From Rhizobium terricola (GTDB lineage: Bacteria > Pseudomonadota > Alphaproteobacteria > Rhizobiales > Rhizobiaceae), in assembly GCF_012927355.1 (NCBI RefSeq), contig NZ_JABBGK010000002.1, positions 764,758 through 828,757 on the forward strand: a DNA stretch of 64,000 bases. Direction: 5' to 3'. Shown here one piece after another: positions 9,579 to 19,038 of this stretch. The first letter of the stretch is position 1. Every line of letters starts with the position of its first letter. The position numbers were made by a program, and so were the translations under genes. The notes under the pieces are model-generated. The model was not told where the DNA came from. It worked only from the letters and a program-made list of their open reading frames with translations, and made no database searches.

Positions 9579-9947
9579 TTAAAACGCACCTTCGAAATGG
9601 CGGGGCATCTTCCAGGGCATGACGGCAACGATATCGTATCGTAGCAACAGCCGCGCTACATCCGGCTGGCGGGCAAGCCAATAGTCACTCGCCGCACGAA
9701 TCCGGAGCTGACTGGCAAAGGTAACCGCATCGACAGCGGCCATCGCATTTCCCCGAGCCTTGACCTCGACGAAGGCAACCAGTTCGCCACGGCGGGCAAT
9801 GATGTCGATCTCACCTGCCCTGACGCGGTAGCGCATGGCGAGGATGCGATAGCCCTTGGCCATCAGGAAAAGTGCCGCACCCCATTCCGACCAACGTCCC
9901 CGACGTTCGGCTCGCTTTCGCTTGTCGGGCGTGGCGAACCTGCTCAT
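9579..9947 (-). CDS. yraN: YraN/UPF0102 family protein
   Basis: A 122-residue small protein of the UPF0102 family, predicted to have a restriction-endonuclease-like fold. The nuclease-like motif is visible as GEIDIIARRGELVAFVEVKA (E-x-D then E-V-K). Function is unproven; the family often sits beside rsmI, as here. Its ATG overlaps the rsmI stop (ATGA at 9944-9947), so the two are translationally coupled. Confidence 0.93.
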   Translation of the reverse strand: MSRFATPDKRKRAERRGRWSEWGAALFLMAKGYRILAMRYRVRAGEIDIIARRGELVAFVEVKARGNAMAAVDAVTFASQLRIRAASDYWLARQPDVARLLLRYDIVAVMPWKMPRHFEGAF

Positions 9948-10855
9948 CCCCCACCCTTGAGTTCGAGGAGCCGCTGATAGAGATCCTTGCGCGGCAGTCC
10001 GGTGATCCGGGCCGCCTCGGTCGCCGCCTTCGCGGTCGGCAGCCCGACCGCCAGTTCGCCGAGCAGGCGGTCGATCTCACCCGCCTCCGGGGCCGGCTTT
10101 TCCAACGGTGGCCCGACGACCAGCACCACTTCTCCCTTGACCGCAAGATCGGCATAACGTTCCGCAAGATCGCCGAGACTGCCGCGGCGGAACTCCTCGA
10201 AGGTCTTGGTCAGTTCCCGGCAGACGGAAGCCTGGCGATCGGCTCCCAACTCATCGACGGCGGCGGCGAGCGTGTCGCCGATCCGGTGCGGGCTCTCGAA
10301 AAAGATGAGCGTTGCCGGAACATCCCTGAAGACCGACAGGCGTTCGCGCCTGGCCTTGTCCTTGGTGGGCAGGAAGCCGGCGAACAGAAAGGCGTCGTTC
10401 GGCAATCCGGAGCCGACGAGAGCGGCAAGCGGCGCAGACGCGCCGGGGATCGGCACGACGCGATAGCCGGCCTCGATCGCCTGCTGCCCGAGACGATAGC
10501 CGGGATCGGAGACCAGCGGCGTCCCGGCATCCGACACGAGGGCCACCGACTTGCCGGCGCCGAGCGCAGCGATGAGGCGCGGACCGGCCTCGTTGGCATT
10601 GTGCTCGTGATAGGCATAGGGCTTGTTCTGGATGCCGTAGCGATCCAACAGGACGCGCGTGACCCGAGTGTCCTCGCAGGCCAGGACGTCCGCGCCGGCC
10701 AGCGTTTCCAACGCACGCAGCGTGATGTCACCGAGATTGCCAATCGGGGTTGCGACAAGGTAAAGCGCGGGCTCGAGCGGGCGGGCCTCGACCGCCGTAT
10801 CGTTCAGCCGATAGGTCCGCCGGGACTGTCCGGCCTCCTCTCTGTCTTCCGTCAC
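9944..10855 (-). CDS. rsmI: 16S rRNA (cytidine(1402)-2'-O)-methyltransferase
   Basis: A 303-residue SAM-dependent methyltransferase of the tetrapyrrole-methylase fold that 2'-O-methylates C1402 of 16S rRNA. Marks are LYLVATPIGNLGDITLRALE, ACEDTRVTRVLL, SDAGTPLVSDPG and the SP.R stretch FFESPHRI. I chose the GTG at 10855 (VTEDREEAG) because of the GGCGAGG upstream and family length; an ATG at 10957 in the same frame would add 34 low-similarity residues. It is divergent from dnaN. Confidence 0.92.
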   Translation of the reverse strand: MTEDREEAGQSRRTYRLNDTAVEARPLEPALYLVATPIGNLGDITLRALETLAGADVLACEDTRVTRVLLDRYGIQNKPYAYHEHNANEAGPRLIAALGAGKSVALVSDAGTPLVSDPGYRLGQQAIEAGYRVVPIPGASAPLAALVGSGLPNDAFLFAGFLPTKDKARRERLSVFRDVPATLIFFESPHRIGDTLAAAVDELGADRQASVCRELTKTFEEFRRGSLGDLAERYADLAVKGEVVLVVGPPLEKPAPEAGEIDRLLGELAVGLPTAKAATEAARITGLPRKDLYQRLLELKGGG

Positions 10856-11106
10856 CCTGGCCTCGCCCCGTCTGTTCGTCTTCGGTCCCCTTATCGTCCA
10901 GCCCCGGCGATTGGGCAAGAGCGGGGCTCCGGGTCGCCGCGTTAGCCATTGCACCAATTTGGTGCGGAGCGGTCGCAGCTAGCTCTTGCAATTCATGCGC
11001 AATTCCTGCCATTTTGCCCGTCCACATTGTCCGGCCCTTTCCTGTGGCCGGGAGGAGCAGTGCGGCCCGACACCCGGGCCGCGACAGGTCGAAAGCGGTA
11101 GCGTCC

Positions 11107-12225
11107 ATGCGTATTACTCTTGAACGGTCCAACCTTCTCAAATCGCTGAACCACGTGCATCGCGTGGTCGAGCGGCGCAACACGATCCCGATCCTGTCGA
11201 ACGTGCTGCTGAGAGCCGAAGGCGCGAGCCTCGCCATGAAGGCGACGGACCTGGACCTCGAAATCACCGAGGCGACCCCGGCGATGGTCGAGCAGGCCGG
11301 CGCGACCACCGTTCCCGCCCATCTTCTTTACGAAATCGTCCGCAAGCTGTCCGACGGCTCGGAAGTGGCGCTCGCCACCACTCCGGACGGCTCGTCGATG
11401 ACGGTGACGTCCGGCCGTTCGAAGTTCTCGCTGCAGTGCCTTCCGGAAACGGACTTCCCGGATCTCACCGCCGGCAACTTCACACACTCCTTCAAGCTGA
11501 AGGCATCGGATCTCAAGATGCTGATCGATCGCACCCAGTTCGCGATCTCGACCGAGGAGACCCGCTACTACCTCAACGGCATCTTCCTGCACACGATCGA
11601 GGCCGGCGGCGCGCTCAAGCTGCGCGCGGTCGCGACCGACGGCCATCGCCTGGCGCGTGCCGACGTCGAGGCCCCGTCCGGTTCGGAAGGCATGCCGGGC
11701 ATCATCATTCCGCGCAAGACGGTCGGCGAACTGCAGAAGCTGGTCGACAATCCCGAGCTCATCGTCACGGTCGAGGTTTCGGATGCCAAGATCCGGCTCA
11801 CCATCGGCGAGATCGTCATGACCTCCAAGCTGATCGACGGCACGTTCCCGGACTATCAGCGCGTCATTCCGGCTGCCAACGACAAGGAAATGCGCGTCGA
11901 CTGCCAATCGTTTGCCCAGGCCGTCGACCGCGTCTCGACGATTTCCTCAGAGCGTGGCCGCGCCGTGAAGCTGGCATTGACGGACGGCCACCTGATGCTG
12001 ACCGTCAACAACCCGGATTCGGGCAGCGCGACGGAAGAAGTGGCCGTCGGCTACGAAAGCGATCCAATGGAGATCGGCTTCAACGCCAAGTACCTGCTGG
12101 ACATCACCGCCCAGCTCTCGGGCGACGACGCCATCTTCCTGCTTGCGGATGCGGGTTCTCCGACCCTGATCCGCGACACGGCGGGCGACGATGCGCTTTA
12201 TGTCCTGATGCCGATGCGGGTCTAA
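11107..12225 (+). CDS. dnaN: DNA polymerase III beta subunit (sliding clamp)
   Basis: A 372-residue protein starting MRITLERSNLLKSLNHVHRV, the normal length for rhizobial DnaN. It has three repeated clamp domains and ends with the conserved PMRV (here YVLMPMRV). The dimer encircles DNA and tethers polymerase III. The frame is open upstream to about 10750 but that part overlaps rsmI antisense and is not part of the protein. Unlike in many bacteria it is not next to dnaA. Confidence 0.96.
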   Translation: MRITLERSNLLKSLNHVHRVVERRNTIPILSNVLLRAEGASLAMKATDLDLEITEATPAMVEQAGATTVPAHLLYEIVRKLSDGSEVALATTPDGSSMTVTSGRSKFSLQCLPETDFPDLTAGNFTHSFKLKASDLKMLIDRTQFAISTEETRYYLNGIFLHTIEAGGALKLRAVATDGHRLARADVEAPSGSEGMPGIIIPRKTVGELQKLVDNPELIVTVEVSDAKIRLTIGEIVMTSKLIDGTFPDYQRVIPAANDKEMRVDCQSFAQAVDRVSTISSERGRAVKLALTDGHLMLTVNNPDSGSATEEVAVGYESDPMEIGFNAKYLLDITAQLSGDDAIFLLADAGSPTLIRDTAGDDALYVLMPMRV

Positions 12226-12239
12226 GACTAAAAACGCAC

Positions 12240-12277
12240 AGGCAATCTTGCCGCTTGCGGCATTGTGCCTTGTTTTT
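12240..12277 (+). terminator. Probable terminator after dnaN
   Basis: An imperfect hairpin (outer AGGCAAT with ATTGTGCCT, inner TGCCG / CGGCA, loop CTTG) is followed by TGTTTTT, shortly after the dnaN stop. The stem contains a bulge, so efficiency is uncertain. Confidence 0.45.
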
Positions 12278-12348
12278 GCGGCAAACCCGAACAACATTCA
12301 TGAAGCGCGGATGACACGCGCTTCGGGGCTAGAGTGAGGGATTGGGCC

Positions 12349-12942
12349 ATGGTGCGACGCTTGAAGGAACGGTTCGAGAAGAAGTTCGACGACGAAATCC
12401 GCTTCTTCAAGGGCATGATGCAAGGCCCCAAGACCGTCGGCGCTATCGCCCCGACCTCTTCCATCACGGCTAGGCGCATGGCGAGCGTCGCCAATCCCCA
12501 TTCAGGTCTTCCGGTTCTCGAGCTCGGCCCAGGCACCGGTGTCATCACCAAGGCGATCCTCGAGCGCGGAGTTAAGCCGAAGGATCTCGTCTCGATCGAG
12601 TATTCCGAAGACTTCTACGAACATCTGGTCCAGGCCTTTCCGGGCGTGAACTTCGTTCACGGCGACGCCTTCGACCTGAAAAAGACGCTCGGCGAACGCG
12701 CCGACCAGAAATTCGACTGCGTCATCTCCGCGGTGCCGCTCCTCAACTTCCCGATGGCGGACCGGATCGCGCTTCTCGAAACGCTTCTCGATCACATTCC
12801 GCCGGGACGCCCGGTGATGCAGATCTCCTACGGACCCGTCTCGCCGATCCTTGCCAAACCGTCGAGCTATCACATCCAGCATTACGACTTCGTCGTGCGC
12901 AACATCCCGCCGGCGCAGCTCTGGGTCTATCGCCGCAACTGA
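12349..12942 (+). CDS. pmtA: Phosphatidylethanolamine N-methyltransferase (rhizobial type)
   Basis: A 197-residue soluble class I SAM methyltransferase. The SAM-binding motif is [15 protein letters not shown], followed by [15 protein letters not shown]. The N-terminal [15 protein letters not shown] and C-terminal [15 protein letters not shown] resemble the PmtA enzymes of Agrobacterium and Rhizobium, which methylate phosphatidylethanolamine toward phosphatidylcholine. The ATG at 12349 has GAGGGA upstream; a GTG at 12334 is an alternative. The related family also includes 16S rRNA KsgA-like proteins, so the substrate is not proven. Confidence 0.82.
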   Translation: MVRRLKERFEKKFDDEIRFFKGMMQGPKTVGAIAPTSSITARRMASVANPHSGLPVLELGPGTGVITKAILERGVKPKDLVSIEYSEDFYEHLVQAFPGVNFVHGDAFDLKKTLGERADQKFDCVISAVPLLNFPMADRIALLETLLDHIPPGRPVMQISYGPVSPILAKPSSYHIQHYDFVVRNIPPAQLWVYRRN

Positions 12943-12951
12943 CGGCGCCCG

Positions 12952-13542
12952 ATGTTCGGTCTCTACATCACCCACCCGCAGGTCAGGATCGACCCCGACG
13001 TTCCCGTGCCGCAGTGGGGGCTGTCCGAGATCGGCACCGCACGCGCCCGCCTGGCGGCATCGCGTCCCTGGGCCGGGTCGCTGAAGCGCATCGTTTCGAG
13101 CGGCGAGACCAAGGCGATGGAAACGGCGGACATTCTCGCGCGAGCCGCAGGCATTTCCTACGAAATCGTCGAGGCCATGCACGAGAACGACCGATCTGCC
13201 ACCGGATTCCTCACGCCCACGGAATTCGAAAAGGCGGCAGACTGGTTCTTCGCCCATCCCGACGGCAGCTTTCACGGCTGGGAAAGGGCGATCGATGCAC
13301 AAGCCCGCATCGTCGCAGCGGTCGAGGCAGTGCTTGCCGACCACGACCCGCGCCAGCCGATTGCCTTCGTCGGGCATGGCGGGGTGGGCACGCTGCTCAA
13401 GTGCCATATCGAGGGCCGGACCATCGCGCGCAGCCAAGACCAGCCGGCCGGTGGCGGCAATCTCTATGCCTTCACTCTTGCGGATCGGCGCGTCGCATGC
13501 GACTGGACGCCCATCGAAGACTGGAAGGGGATGCAACAATGA
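12952..13542 (+). CDS. Histidine phosphatase superfamily protein with altered RHG motif
   Basis: A 196-residue protein with the phosphoglycerate-mutase-like layout. The usual LYLIRHGE is LYITHPQV, so the first His is kept but the Arg and Gly are lost. [17 protein letters not shown] corresponds to the second motif, and [11 protein letters not shown] keeps the second catalytic His. Activity may be weak or altered. Its stop overlaps the pyrF start (ATGA at 13539-13542), suggesting co-translation with pyrimidine biosynthesis. It begins 9 bases after pmtA. Confidence 0.78.
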   Translation: MFGLYITHPQVRIDPDVPVPQWGLSEIGTARARLAASRPWAGSLKRIVSSGETKAMETADILARAAGISYEIVEAMHENDRSATGFLTPTEFEKAADWFFAHPDGSFHGWERAIDAQARIVAAVEAVLADHDPRQPIAFVGHGGVGTLLKCHIEGRTIARSQDQPAGGGNLYAFTLADRRVACDWTPIEDWKGMQQ

Positions 13543-14231
13543 CGCCAAGAGACCGCCTGATCGTCGGCCTGGACGTACCGACCGTCCGGGAAGCGGAAAA
13601 GATCGTCGACACGCTCGGAAACGAGATCCTGTTCTACAAGATCGGCTACCAGCTGGCCTTTGCCGGAGGCCTGGAATTCGCCCGCGAACTCGCCCAGTCC
13701 GGCCGGAAGATCTTCCTCGACATGAAATTGCTCGACATCGACAACACGGTGGCATCCGCGGTGGAGAACATCGCGAAGATGGGCATGTCGATGCTGACGC
13801 TGCACGCTTATCCGAAGGCCATGCGCGCCGCGGTCGCTGCGGCGAAAGGTTCCGACCTCTGCCTGCTCGGCGTCACGGTGCTGACGTCCATGGACGAGCA
13901 GGATCTGGTCGATGCCGGCTACGAATACGACCCGCACACCCTCGTCTTGAAGCGCGCCGAGCAGGCGCGCATCGCCGGTATGGGCGGCATCGTCTGCTCG
14001 GCCGAGGAAGCGAACGCGGTGCGCAAGGTGATCGGTCCCGACATGGCGCTCGTCACCCCGGGCATTCGCCCGCTCGGCGCGGACAAGGGCGACCAGAAAC
14101 GGGTCATGACGCCCGCGGACGCGCTGAAGGCCGGCTCCAGCCACCTCGTGGTCGCCCGCCCGATCGTCAAGGCGGCCGACCCGAAGGCTGCGGCCCAGGC
14201 GATCCTTGCAGAGATGGCTTCGGCGCTCTGA
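13539..14231 (+). CDS. pyrF: Orotidine 5'-phosphate decarboxylase
   Basis: A 230-residue TIM-barrel enzyme converting OMP to UMP, the last step of de novo pyrimidine synthesis. The catalytic Lys/Asp network is in [12 protein letters not shown]. The start strand reads RLIVGLDV, and the phosphate-binding region [20 protein letters not shown]. The ATG at 13539 overlaps the preceding stop. Length is typical. Confidence 0.95.
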   Translation: MTPRDRLIVGLDVPTVREAEKIVDTLGNEILFYKIGYQLAFAGGLEFARELAQSGRKIFLDMKLLDIDNTVASAVENIAKMGMSMLTLHAYPKAMRAAVAAAKGSDLCLLGVTVLTSMDEQDLVDAGYEYDPHTLVLKRAEQARIAGMGGIVCSAEEANAVRKVIGPDMALVTPGIRPLGADKGDQKRVMTPADALKAGSSHLVVARPIVKAADPKAAAQAILAEMASAL

Positions 14232-14402
14232 CGCGCCGGCCACCCCTGTCCCCGCGACAACCATCCCACTTTCGCGAGGCGCCCGAGAACAAGCCTGTTA
14301 ACCAGGCGGGACCAGCGGCCGAAACTACGGTCCGAAATGCTTGACCGGGGGCGAAATTTCCGGAATTAAACCACCACAACCAGTCACAGATGGATAGAAG
14401 CT

Positions 14403-14690
14403 ATGGCCAAGGGCTACTGGATCGCGCGCGTCGATATTCGTGACGCTGAACGCTACAAGGATTACGTCTCTGCCGCGAAGCTGGCATTCGAGAAACACGG
14501 CGCCAATTTCCTCGCCCGGGGCGGCGAGTTCACCGAGCTCGAAGGCAAGGCGCGTGCCCGCAACGTGGTGATCGAGTTCCCGTCTCACCAGGCCGCTGTG
14601 GACTGCTACAACTCGCCCGAATACCAGATCGCCGCCAAGATCCGCCAGGAAGTGGCCGACGCGGAAATGGTGGTCGTCGAAGGCATCTGA
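14403..14690 (+). CDS. DUF1330 family protein
   Basis: A 95-residue protein of the dimeric alpha/beta-barrel-like DUF1330 family. Typical stretches are YWIARVDIRDAERYKDYV and the C-terminal VIEFPSHQAAVDCYNSPEYQ. No reaction is established for the family. AGAAG lies upstream of the ATG, and the gene has 171 bases of upstream space containing no other gene. Confidence 0.88.
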   Translation: MAKGYWIARVDIRDAERYKDYVSAAKLAFEKHGANFLARGGEFTELEGKARARNVVIEFPSHQAAVDCYNSPEYQIAAKIRQEVADAEMVVVEGI

Positions 14691-14809
14691 GCTTCGACCT
14701 TTTTCGAAGGGTCGCGACCGCCGACGGCCCTTCCGCTTGACCGGCGATTCGGCTAAAGACTGCTAGATCTTCAGCGCATTCTGCGCACGCCTATTCTAGG
14801 GAGCCCATC

Positions 14810-15790
14810 ATGACCTTGTCCAACCTTCCGCCGCTCGTCACCGTGTTTGGTGGCTCGGGCTTCGTCGGGCGCCATGTGGTCAGGGCTCTGGCCAAGCGCG
14901 GTTACCGTATCCGCGTCGCAGTGCGCCGTCCCGATCTCGCCTTCTTCCTGCAGCCGCTCGGCAATGTCGGGCAGATCTCCTTCGTCCAGGCCAACCTGCG
15001 CTATCGTGCGTCGGTAGACAAGGCCGTGCAGGGTGCAGACCATGTCGTCAATTGCGTCGGTATCCTGTTCGAAAGCGGCCGCAACAATTTCGATGCCGTG
15101 CAGGATTTTGGCGCCCGTGCCGTGGCCGAAGCCGCCCGCTCGGTCGGCGCCAAGCTTACCCATATCTCGGCCATCGGCGCCGATGCCAAGTCTGAATCGC
15201 TCTACGCCGCCTCAAAGGGCCGCGCCGAGGCCGCCGTGAAGGCGATCGTTCCGGATGCCGTGATCCTGCGCCCGTCGATCATCTTCGGGCCGGAAGACGG
15301 CTTCTTCAACAAGTTCGCCGCCATGGCCAAGATGCTGCCCGTGCTTCCGCTCGTCGGCGGCGGCAAGACGAAATTCCAGCCGGTGCATGTCGAGGATGTG
15401 GCCGAGGCTGTCGCCCGCTCCGTCGACGGCAAGCTCGCCGGCGGCAAGACCTATGAACTCGGCGGCCGCGACGTGCTGAGCTTCCGCGAATGCATGGAGA
15501 CCATGCTCGCCGTGGTCGACCGCAAGCGCCTCTTCCTGCCTCTGCCCTTCGGCATCGCGTCTCTGATCGGCAGCCTCTCTTCGCTGATCCCGTTCGTGAA
15601 GCCCGCACTTACCAGCGACCAGGTCAAGCTCCTGAAGAAGGATAACGTCGTCTCCGAGGCCGCCAAGGCCGAGGGGCGCACGCTCGAGGCAATGGGAATC
15701 ACCCCGGTTACGCTTGATTCGATCCTGCCGACCTATCTCGTCCATTACCGCCCGCACGGCCAGTTCACCGGCTCCGGCAAGGCGGCCTGA
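14810..15790 (+). CDS. Complex I NDUFA9-like NAD(P)H-binding protein
   Basis: A 326-residue atypical short-chain dehydrogenase. The N-terminal dinucleotide motif is VFGGSGFVGRHVVRAL (G-x-x-G-x-x-G). YAASKGRAEAAV holds the Tyr and Lys positions, and VHVEDVAEAVA is typical of the NmrA/NDUFA9 group. The C-terminal part (about 230-290) is family-specific and partly hydrophobic. In alphaproteobacteria and mitochondria the relatives associate with respiratory complex I; a direct role here is inferred only. AGGGA precedes the ATG. Confidence 0.85.
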   Translation: MTLSNLPPLVTVFGGSGFVGRHVVRALAKRGYRIRVAVRRPDLAFFLQPLGNVGQISFVQANLRYRASVDKAVQGADHVVNCVGILFESGRNNFDAVQDFGARAVAEAARSVGAKLTHISAIGADAKSESLYAASKGRAEAAVKAIVPDAVILRPSIIFGPEDGFFNKFAAMAKMLPVLPLVGGGKTKFQPVHVEDVAEAVARSVDGKLAGGKTYELGGRDVLSFRECMETMLAVVDRKRLFLPLPFGIASLIGSLSSLIPFVKPALTSDQVKLLKKDNVVSEAAKAEGRTLEAMGITPVTLDSILPTYLVHYRPHGQFTGSGKAA

Positions 15791-15981
15791 GCCTCCAAAG
15801 GAACCCGGGAGGCCGTCTCTGCGTTGCACAAAAGACGCAGTGACAAAATCCCTGCGTTAACGGGCGATTCAGCAAGATCTACTATTGATGGCTCAGCCGG
15901 CAACGCGTAAACAATCCGCAAATTCGGGCGCGGCAAGCAAAGCCTGCGACGAACAAAGTATCATCTCATAGGGGCCTATTC

Positions 15982-16140
15982 ATGGGTAAGTCTATCGCAC
16001 TGTTCTTTGCGTGTGCGGCACTGGTCATCATCGCCGGTTCGTTCCTGGCACCGTCCACCGTTGCCGCCCGCAAGGGCAACTGCGCTCCCGCCTATGGCGT
16101 GGACCCCTGCAGCACCGGTTCGATCTCGGTCACGCAGTAA
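15982..16140 (+). CDS. Small secreted protein with two cysteines (52 aa)
   Basis: The peptide begins MGKSIALFFACAALVIIAGS and continues with a cleavage-like region ending in STVAA. The predicted mature part is about 24 residues (RKGNCAPAYGVDP then CSTGSISVTQ) with two Cys that could form a disulfide. A clear bidirectional terminator follows at once. No function is recognised; codon use and signal peptide suggest a real gene. Confidence 0.65.
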   Translation: MGKSIALFFACAALVIIAGSFLAPSTVAARKGNCAPAYGVDPCSTGSISVTQ

Positions 16141-16162
16141 GCCTGCAGCCGACATCCCGATC

Positions 16163-16192
16163 AAAAAAGGCCGGCTTATCGCCGGCCTTTTT
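16163..16192. terminator. Bidirectional terminator between small secreted gene and uppP
   Basis: A 10-bp stem (AAAGGCCGGC / GCCGGCCTTT) with loop TTATC has A-run and T-run flanks on both sides, serving both convergent genes. Confidence 0.88.
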
Positions 16193-16206
16193 CGTATCCG
16201 TCCGCC

Positions 16207-17025
16207 TCAGGCGGCGCCACCAATCCCCAACATCAGACCGGCCAGCCCGAGCACACCGACGACAATCCGCCACCAGGCGAAGAGCGCGTAGCCGCGCTTC
16301 GAGACGAAATCGAGAAGCGCCTTGACCACCAGCAGCGCCGACAGGAATGCCGCGATGAAGCCGATGCCGATGATCGCGCCATCGTCGAAACTCAATGCAT
16401 GGCGGTTCTTGTAAAGATCGAGGGCGAAGGCGCCGACCATCGTCGGCATGGCAAGGAAGAACGAGAACTCGGCGGCCGAGCGCTTGTCGGTACCGAGCAA
16501 CAGCGCGCCGACGATCGTCGCACCCGAGCGCGATGTTCCCGGGATCATCGCGAGACACTGGCAGAGGCCGATCTTGAAGGCGAGCGACAGAGGGTAGTCG
16601 GTAACCTCGGTGTATCTCGGCGTCAGCTTGAGCTTGTCTACCCAAAGCAGCACGAAGCCACCGAGGATCAGCATCACGCAGATCACCATCGGGGTCTCGA
16701 ACAGCACGCTCTTGATGAAGTCGTGGGCGAGCGCCCCGATGATCGCCGCCGGCAGGAAGGCGACCAGGATTGCCGCAACGAAGCGGCGGCTGCCCGGATC
16801 GGTCGGCAATGCGACGGCGATCAGGAAGAGCTTGCGGAAATAGACGCTGAGGATCGCCAGGATCGCGCCGAGCTGGATGAGCACTGCGAAGGTGTTGCCC
16901 GGGGATTTGAAGCCGAGAAAATGCCCGGCCAGCAGGACATGGGCCGTCGACGAGACCGGGATAAATTCGGTCAGACCCTCGATCAGGCCCAGGAATAGCG
17001 CACTGAGAATGGATTGATCTTCCAT
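16207..17025 (-). CDS. uppP: Undecaprenyl-diphosphate phosphatase
   Basis: A 272-residue polytopic membrane enzyme (BacA/UppP). It recycles undecaprenyl pyrophosphate to the monophosphate carrier for peptidoglycan and polysaccharide synthesis. The two signature regions are visible: [17 protein letters not shown] near residues 13-29 and [12 protein letters not shown] near 160-171. About eight hydrophobic helices. Convergent with the small secreted gene. Confidence 0.94.
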   Translation of the reverse strand: MEDQSILSALFLGLIEGLTEFIPVSSTAHVLLAGHFLGFKSPGNTFAVLIQLGAILAILSVYFRKLFLIAVALPTDPGSRRFVAAILVAFLPAAIIGALAHDFIKSVLFETPMVICVMLILGGFVLLWVDKLKLTPRYTEVTDYPLSLAFKIGLCQCLAMIPGTSRSGATIVGALLLGTDKRSAAEFSFFLAMPTMVGAFALDLYKNRHALSFDDGAIIGIGFIAAFLSALLVVKALLDFVSKRGYALFAWWRIVVGVLGLAGLMLGIGGAA

Positions 17026-17174
17026 GGAATATCCTTGCGGGGAGAAGCGGGAGGAAAATTGCGATTTGCTTGTATTGCGACAGCCAAGCCCCTATAGCTT
17101 GGAAGCCGTGGTCATGGCCAGCCGCAAGTCGCGCGCCATGCCGGTGCCCAAACGTCATAGAAGTCCGAGTGACA

Positions 17175-17867
17175 ATGCCGACATTGTATCATCACCCCAT
17201 GTCCACTGCGTCCCGGTTCATCCGGCTGGTGCTCTCCGAATACGGCTTCCAGGTCGATCTCGTCGAGGAACAGACATGGGAAAAGCGCCGGGAATTCCTG
17301 TCTCTCAATCCCGCCGGAACGCTGCCGGTCTATGTAGATGACAATATGCGCGTTTTGTGTGGCCCGGTCGTCATCTCCGAATTTCTCGACGAGACCCACG
17401 GCGTGCTGAAGCGCGACCGCCGGCTGCTGGCGGAAGACCCGTTCCAGCGCGCCGAGATCCGCCGGCTGACCGAATGGTTCCTGCAGAAGATGGAGCAGGA
17501 CGTCACCAAGCCGCTGGTCCGCGAGCGCGTCCACAAGCTCCTGATCCCGAACGGGCTGGGCGGCGGCGCCCCGGATTCGAAGGTGCTGCGCACCGCTCGC
17601 GGCAATATCCGCCAGCACATGAAGTATCTGAGCTGGCTGTCGGGCTCGCGTCAGTGGCTCGCCGGCGACCGGCTGAGCTATGCCGACCTTGCTGCCGCGG
17701 CCTCCCTGTCCGTCCTCGACTATCTCGGCGAGATCGAGTGGTCGGAGTTCCCGATCGCCAAGGAATGGTACCAGCGACTGAAATCGCGGCCTTCCTTCCG
17801 GCCGCTTCTCGCCGAGCGCCTGCGTGGCCTCACCCCGGTATCGCATTACGCGGACCTGGACTTCTGA
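17175..17867 (+). CDS. Glutathione S-transferase family protein
   Basis: A 230-residue protein with a thioredoxin-like N-terminal domain (LYHHPMSTASRFIRLVL; NPAGTLPVYVDD holds the cis-Pro; VVISEFLDE) and an all-helical C-terminal domain with LAGDRLSYADLAAAA. The start MPTLYHHP at 17175 is chosen because the upstream 35 residues of open frame are not family-like. Substrate unknown. Followed at 12 bases by queG. Confidence 0.88.
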   Translation: MPTLYHHPMSTASRFIRLVLSEYGFQVDLVEEQTWEKRREFLSLNPAGTLPVYVDDNMRVLCGPVVISEFLDETHGVLKRDRRLLAEDPFQRAEIRRLTEWFLQKMEQDVTKPLVRERVHKLLIPNGLGGGAPDSKVLRTARGNIRQHMKYLSWLSGSRQWLAGDRLSYADLAAAASLSVLDYLGEIEWSEFPIAKEWYQRLKSRPSFRPLLAERLRGLTPVSHYADLDF

Positions 17868-17879
17868 CGGGTGGCGGCC

Positions 17880-19034
17880 ATGCCGGCGGAGCAGGCCGAT
17901 CAGAAGAACGAGAAGCGTCGGGCGTCCCTCACCGCCTTCCTGAGGCAGGAGGCAGCCGCCCAGGGCTTTGATCTCTGCCGCATCACGCTCCCCTCTTCGA
18001 TTCCCGAGGCGCCGCAAAGGCTGGCCGACTATATCGCCGCCGGCTATCACGGCACGATGGCGTGGATGCCGGAAACCTATGAACGCCGTTCCGATCCACG
18101 GGTCCTTTGGTCCGAGGTTCGGTCGATCGCGATGTTCGCGATGAATTACGGGCCGGACCTCGATCCCCGTGACTTGCAGGACCATCCCGATAAGGGTGCG
18201 ATCTCGGTCTATGCGCGAAATCGCGACTACCACGACATCATGAAAGGCAAGCTCAAGGAGATTGCCACCCGCTTTGCCGCGCGTGCCGGCGCCGACGTCA
18301 AGGTCTTCGTCGATACCGCGCCCGTGATGGAAAAACCGCTGGCCGGCGCCGCCGGGCTCGGCTGGCAGGGCAAGCATACCAATCTGGTCAGCCGCGAATT
18401 CGGCTCCTGGCTCTTCCTCGGCAGCCTGTTCACAACCGCCGATCTCGAGATCGACGACGCGGAGATCGATCACTGCGGCTCGTGTCGGGCCTGCCTCGAC
18501 GCCTGCCCCACGGAGGCCTTTCCGGCGCCCTACAGGATCGATGCGCGCCGCTGCATCTCCTATCTCACGATCGAGCACAAGGGCACCATCGATCCCGCAC
18601 TGCGGCCCGCCTTCGGCAACCGCATCTATGGCTGTGACGACTGCCTGTCGGCCTGTCCGTGGAACAAGTTCGCCCGGCAAGCCAGCGAAATGAAGTTGAA
18701 GGCCCGCGACGATCTCCTCGCGCCGGATCTCGCCTCTTTCCTGGCGCTCGACGATGCCGCATTTCGCGCGCTGTTCAGCGGTTCTCCGGTCAAGCGCATC
18801 GGCCGCAACCGCTTTGTGCGCAACTGCCTAATTGCCGCCGGCAATTCCGGGGCCGGCGTGCTGGTCGGGCCGTGCACGTCCCTGCTCGACGACGCGTCGC
18901 CGGAGGTGCGGGGCATGGCGGTCTGGGCGCTGTCACGGCTGCTGCCCGGCGATACATTCGCCGTGCTTCGCCAGGCACGCCTGCCGGGCGAGGCGGAACC
19001 GGACGTCAGGGAAGAATGGACAAGGGTGGAGTGA
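17880..19034 (+). CDS. queG: Epoxyqueuosine reductase
   Basis: A 384-residue cobalamin- and iron-sulfur-dependent enzyme for the last step of queuosine formation in tRNA. Two 4Fe-4S cysteine clusters are visible: [17 protein letters not shown] and [13 protein letters not shown]. The C-terminal part resembles HEAT-like repeats ([16 protein letters not shown]). A GTG at 17871 three codons earlier is an alternative start. It sits 4 bases before the next gene. Confidence 0.93.
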   Translation: MPAEQADQKNEKRRASLTAFLRQEAAAQGFDLCRITLPSSIPEAPQRLADYIAAGYHGTMAWMPETYERRSDPRVLWSEVRSIAMFAMNYGPDLDPRDLQDHPDKGAISVYARNRDYHDIMKGKLKEIATRFAARAGADVKVFVDTAPVMEKPLAGAAGLGWQGKHTNLVSREFGSWLFLGSLFTTADLEIDDAEIDHCGSCRACLDACPTEAFPAPYRIDARRCISYLTIEHKGTIDPALRPAFGNRIYGCDDCLSACPWNKFARQASEMKLKARDDLLAPDLASFLALDDAAFRALFSGSPVKRIGRNRFVRNCLIAAGNSGAGVLVGPCTSLLDDASPEVRGMAVWALSRLLPGDTFAVLRQARLPGEAEPDVREEWTRVE

Positions 19035-19038
19035 GAGC

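Noticed and set aside
10856..10957. N-terminal extension of RsmI from an ATG at 10957
   Set aside because: The added 34 residues are Arg/Gly-rich and unlike the family; a GTG at 10855 with a ribosome-binding site gives the normal start.
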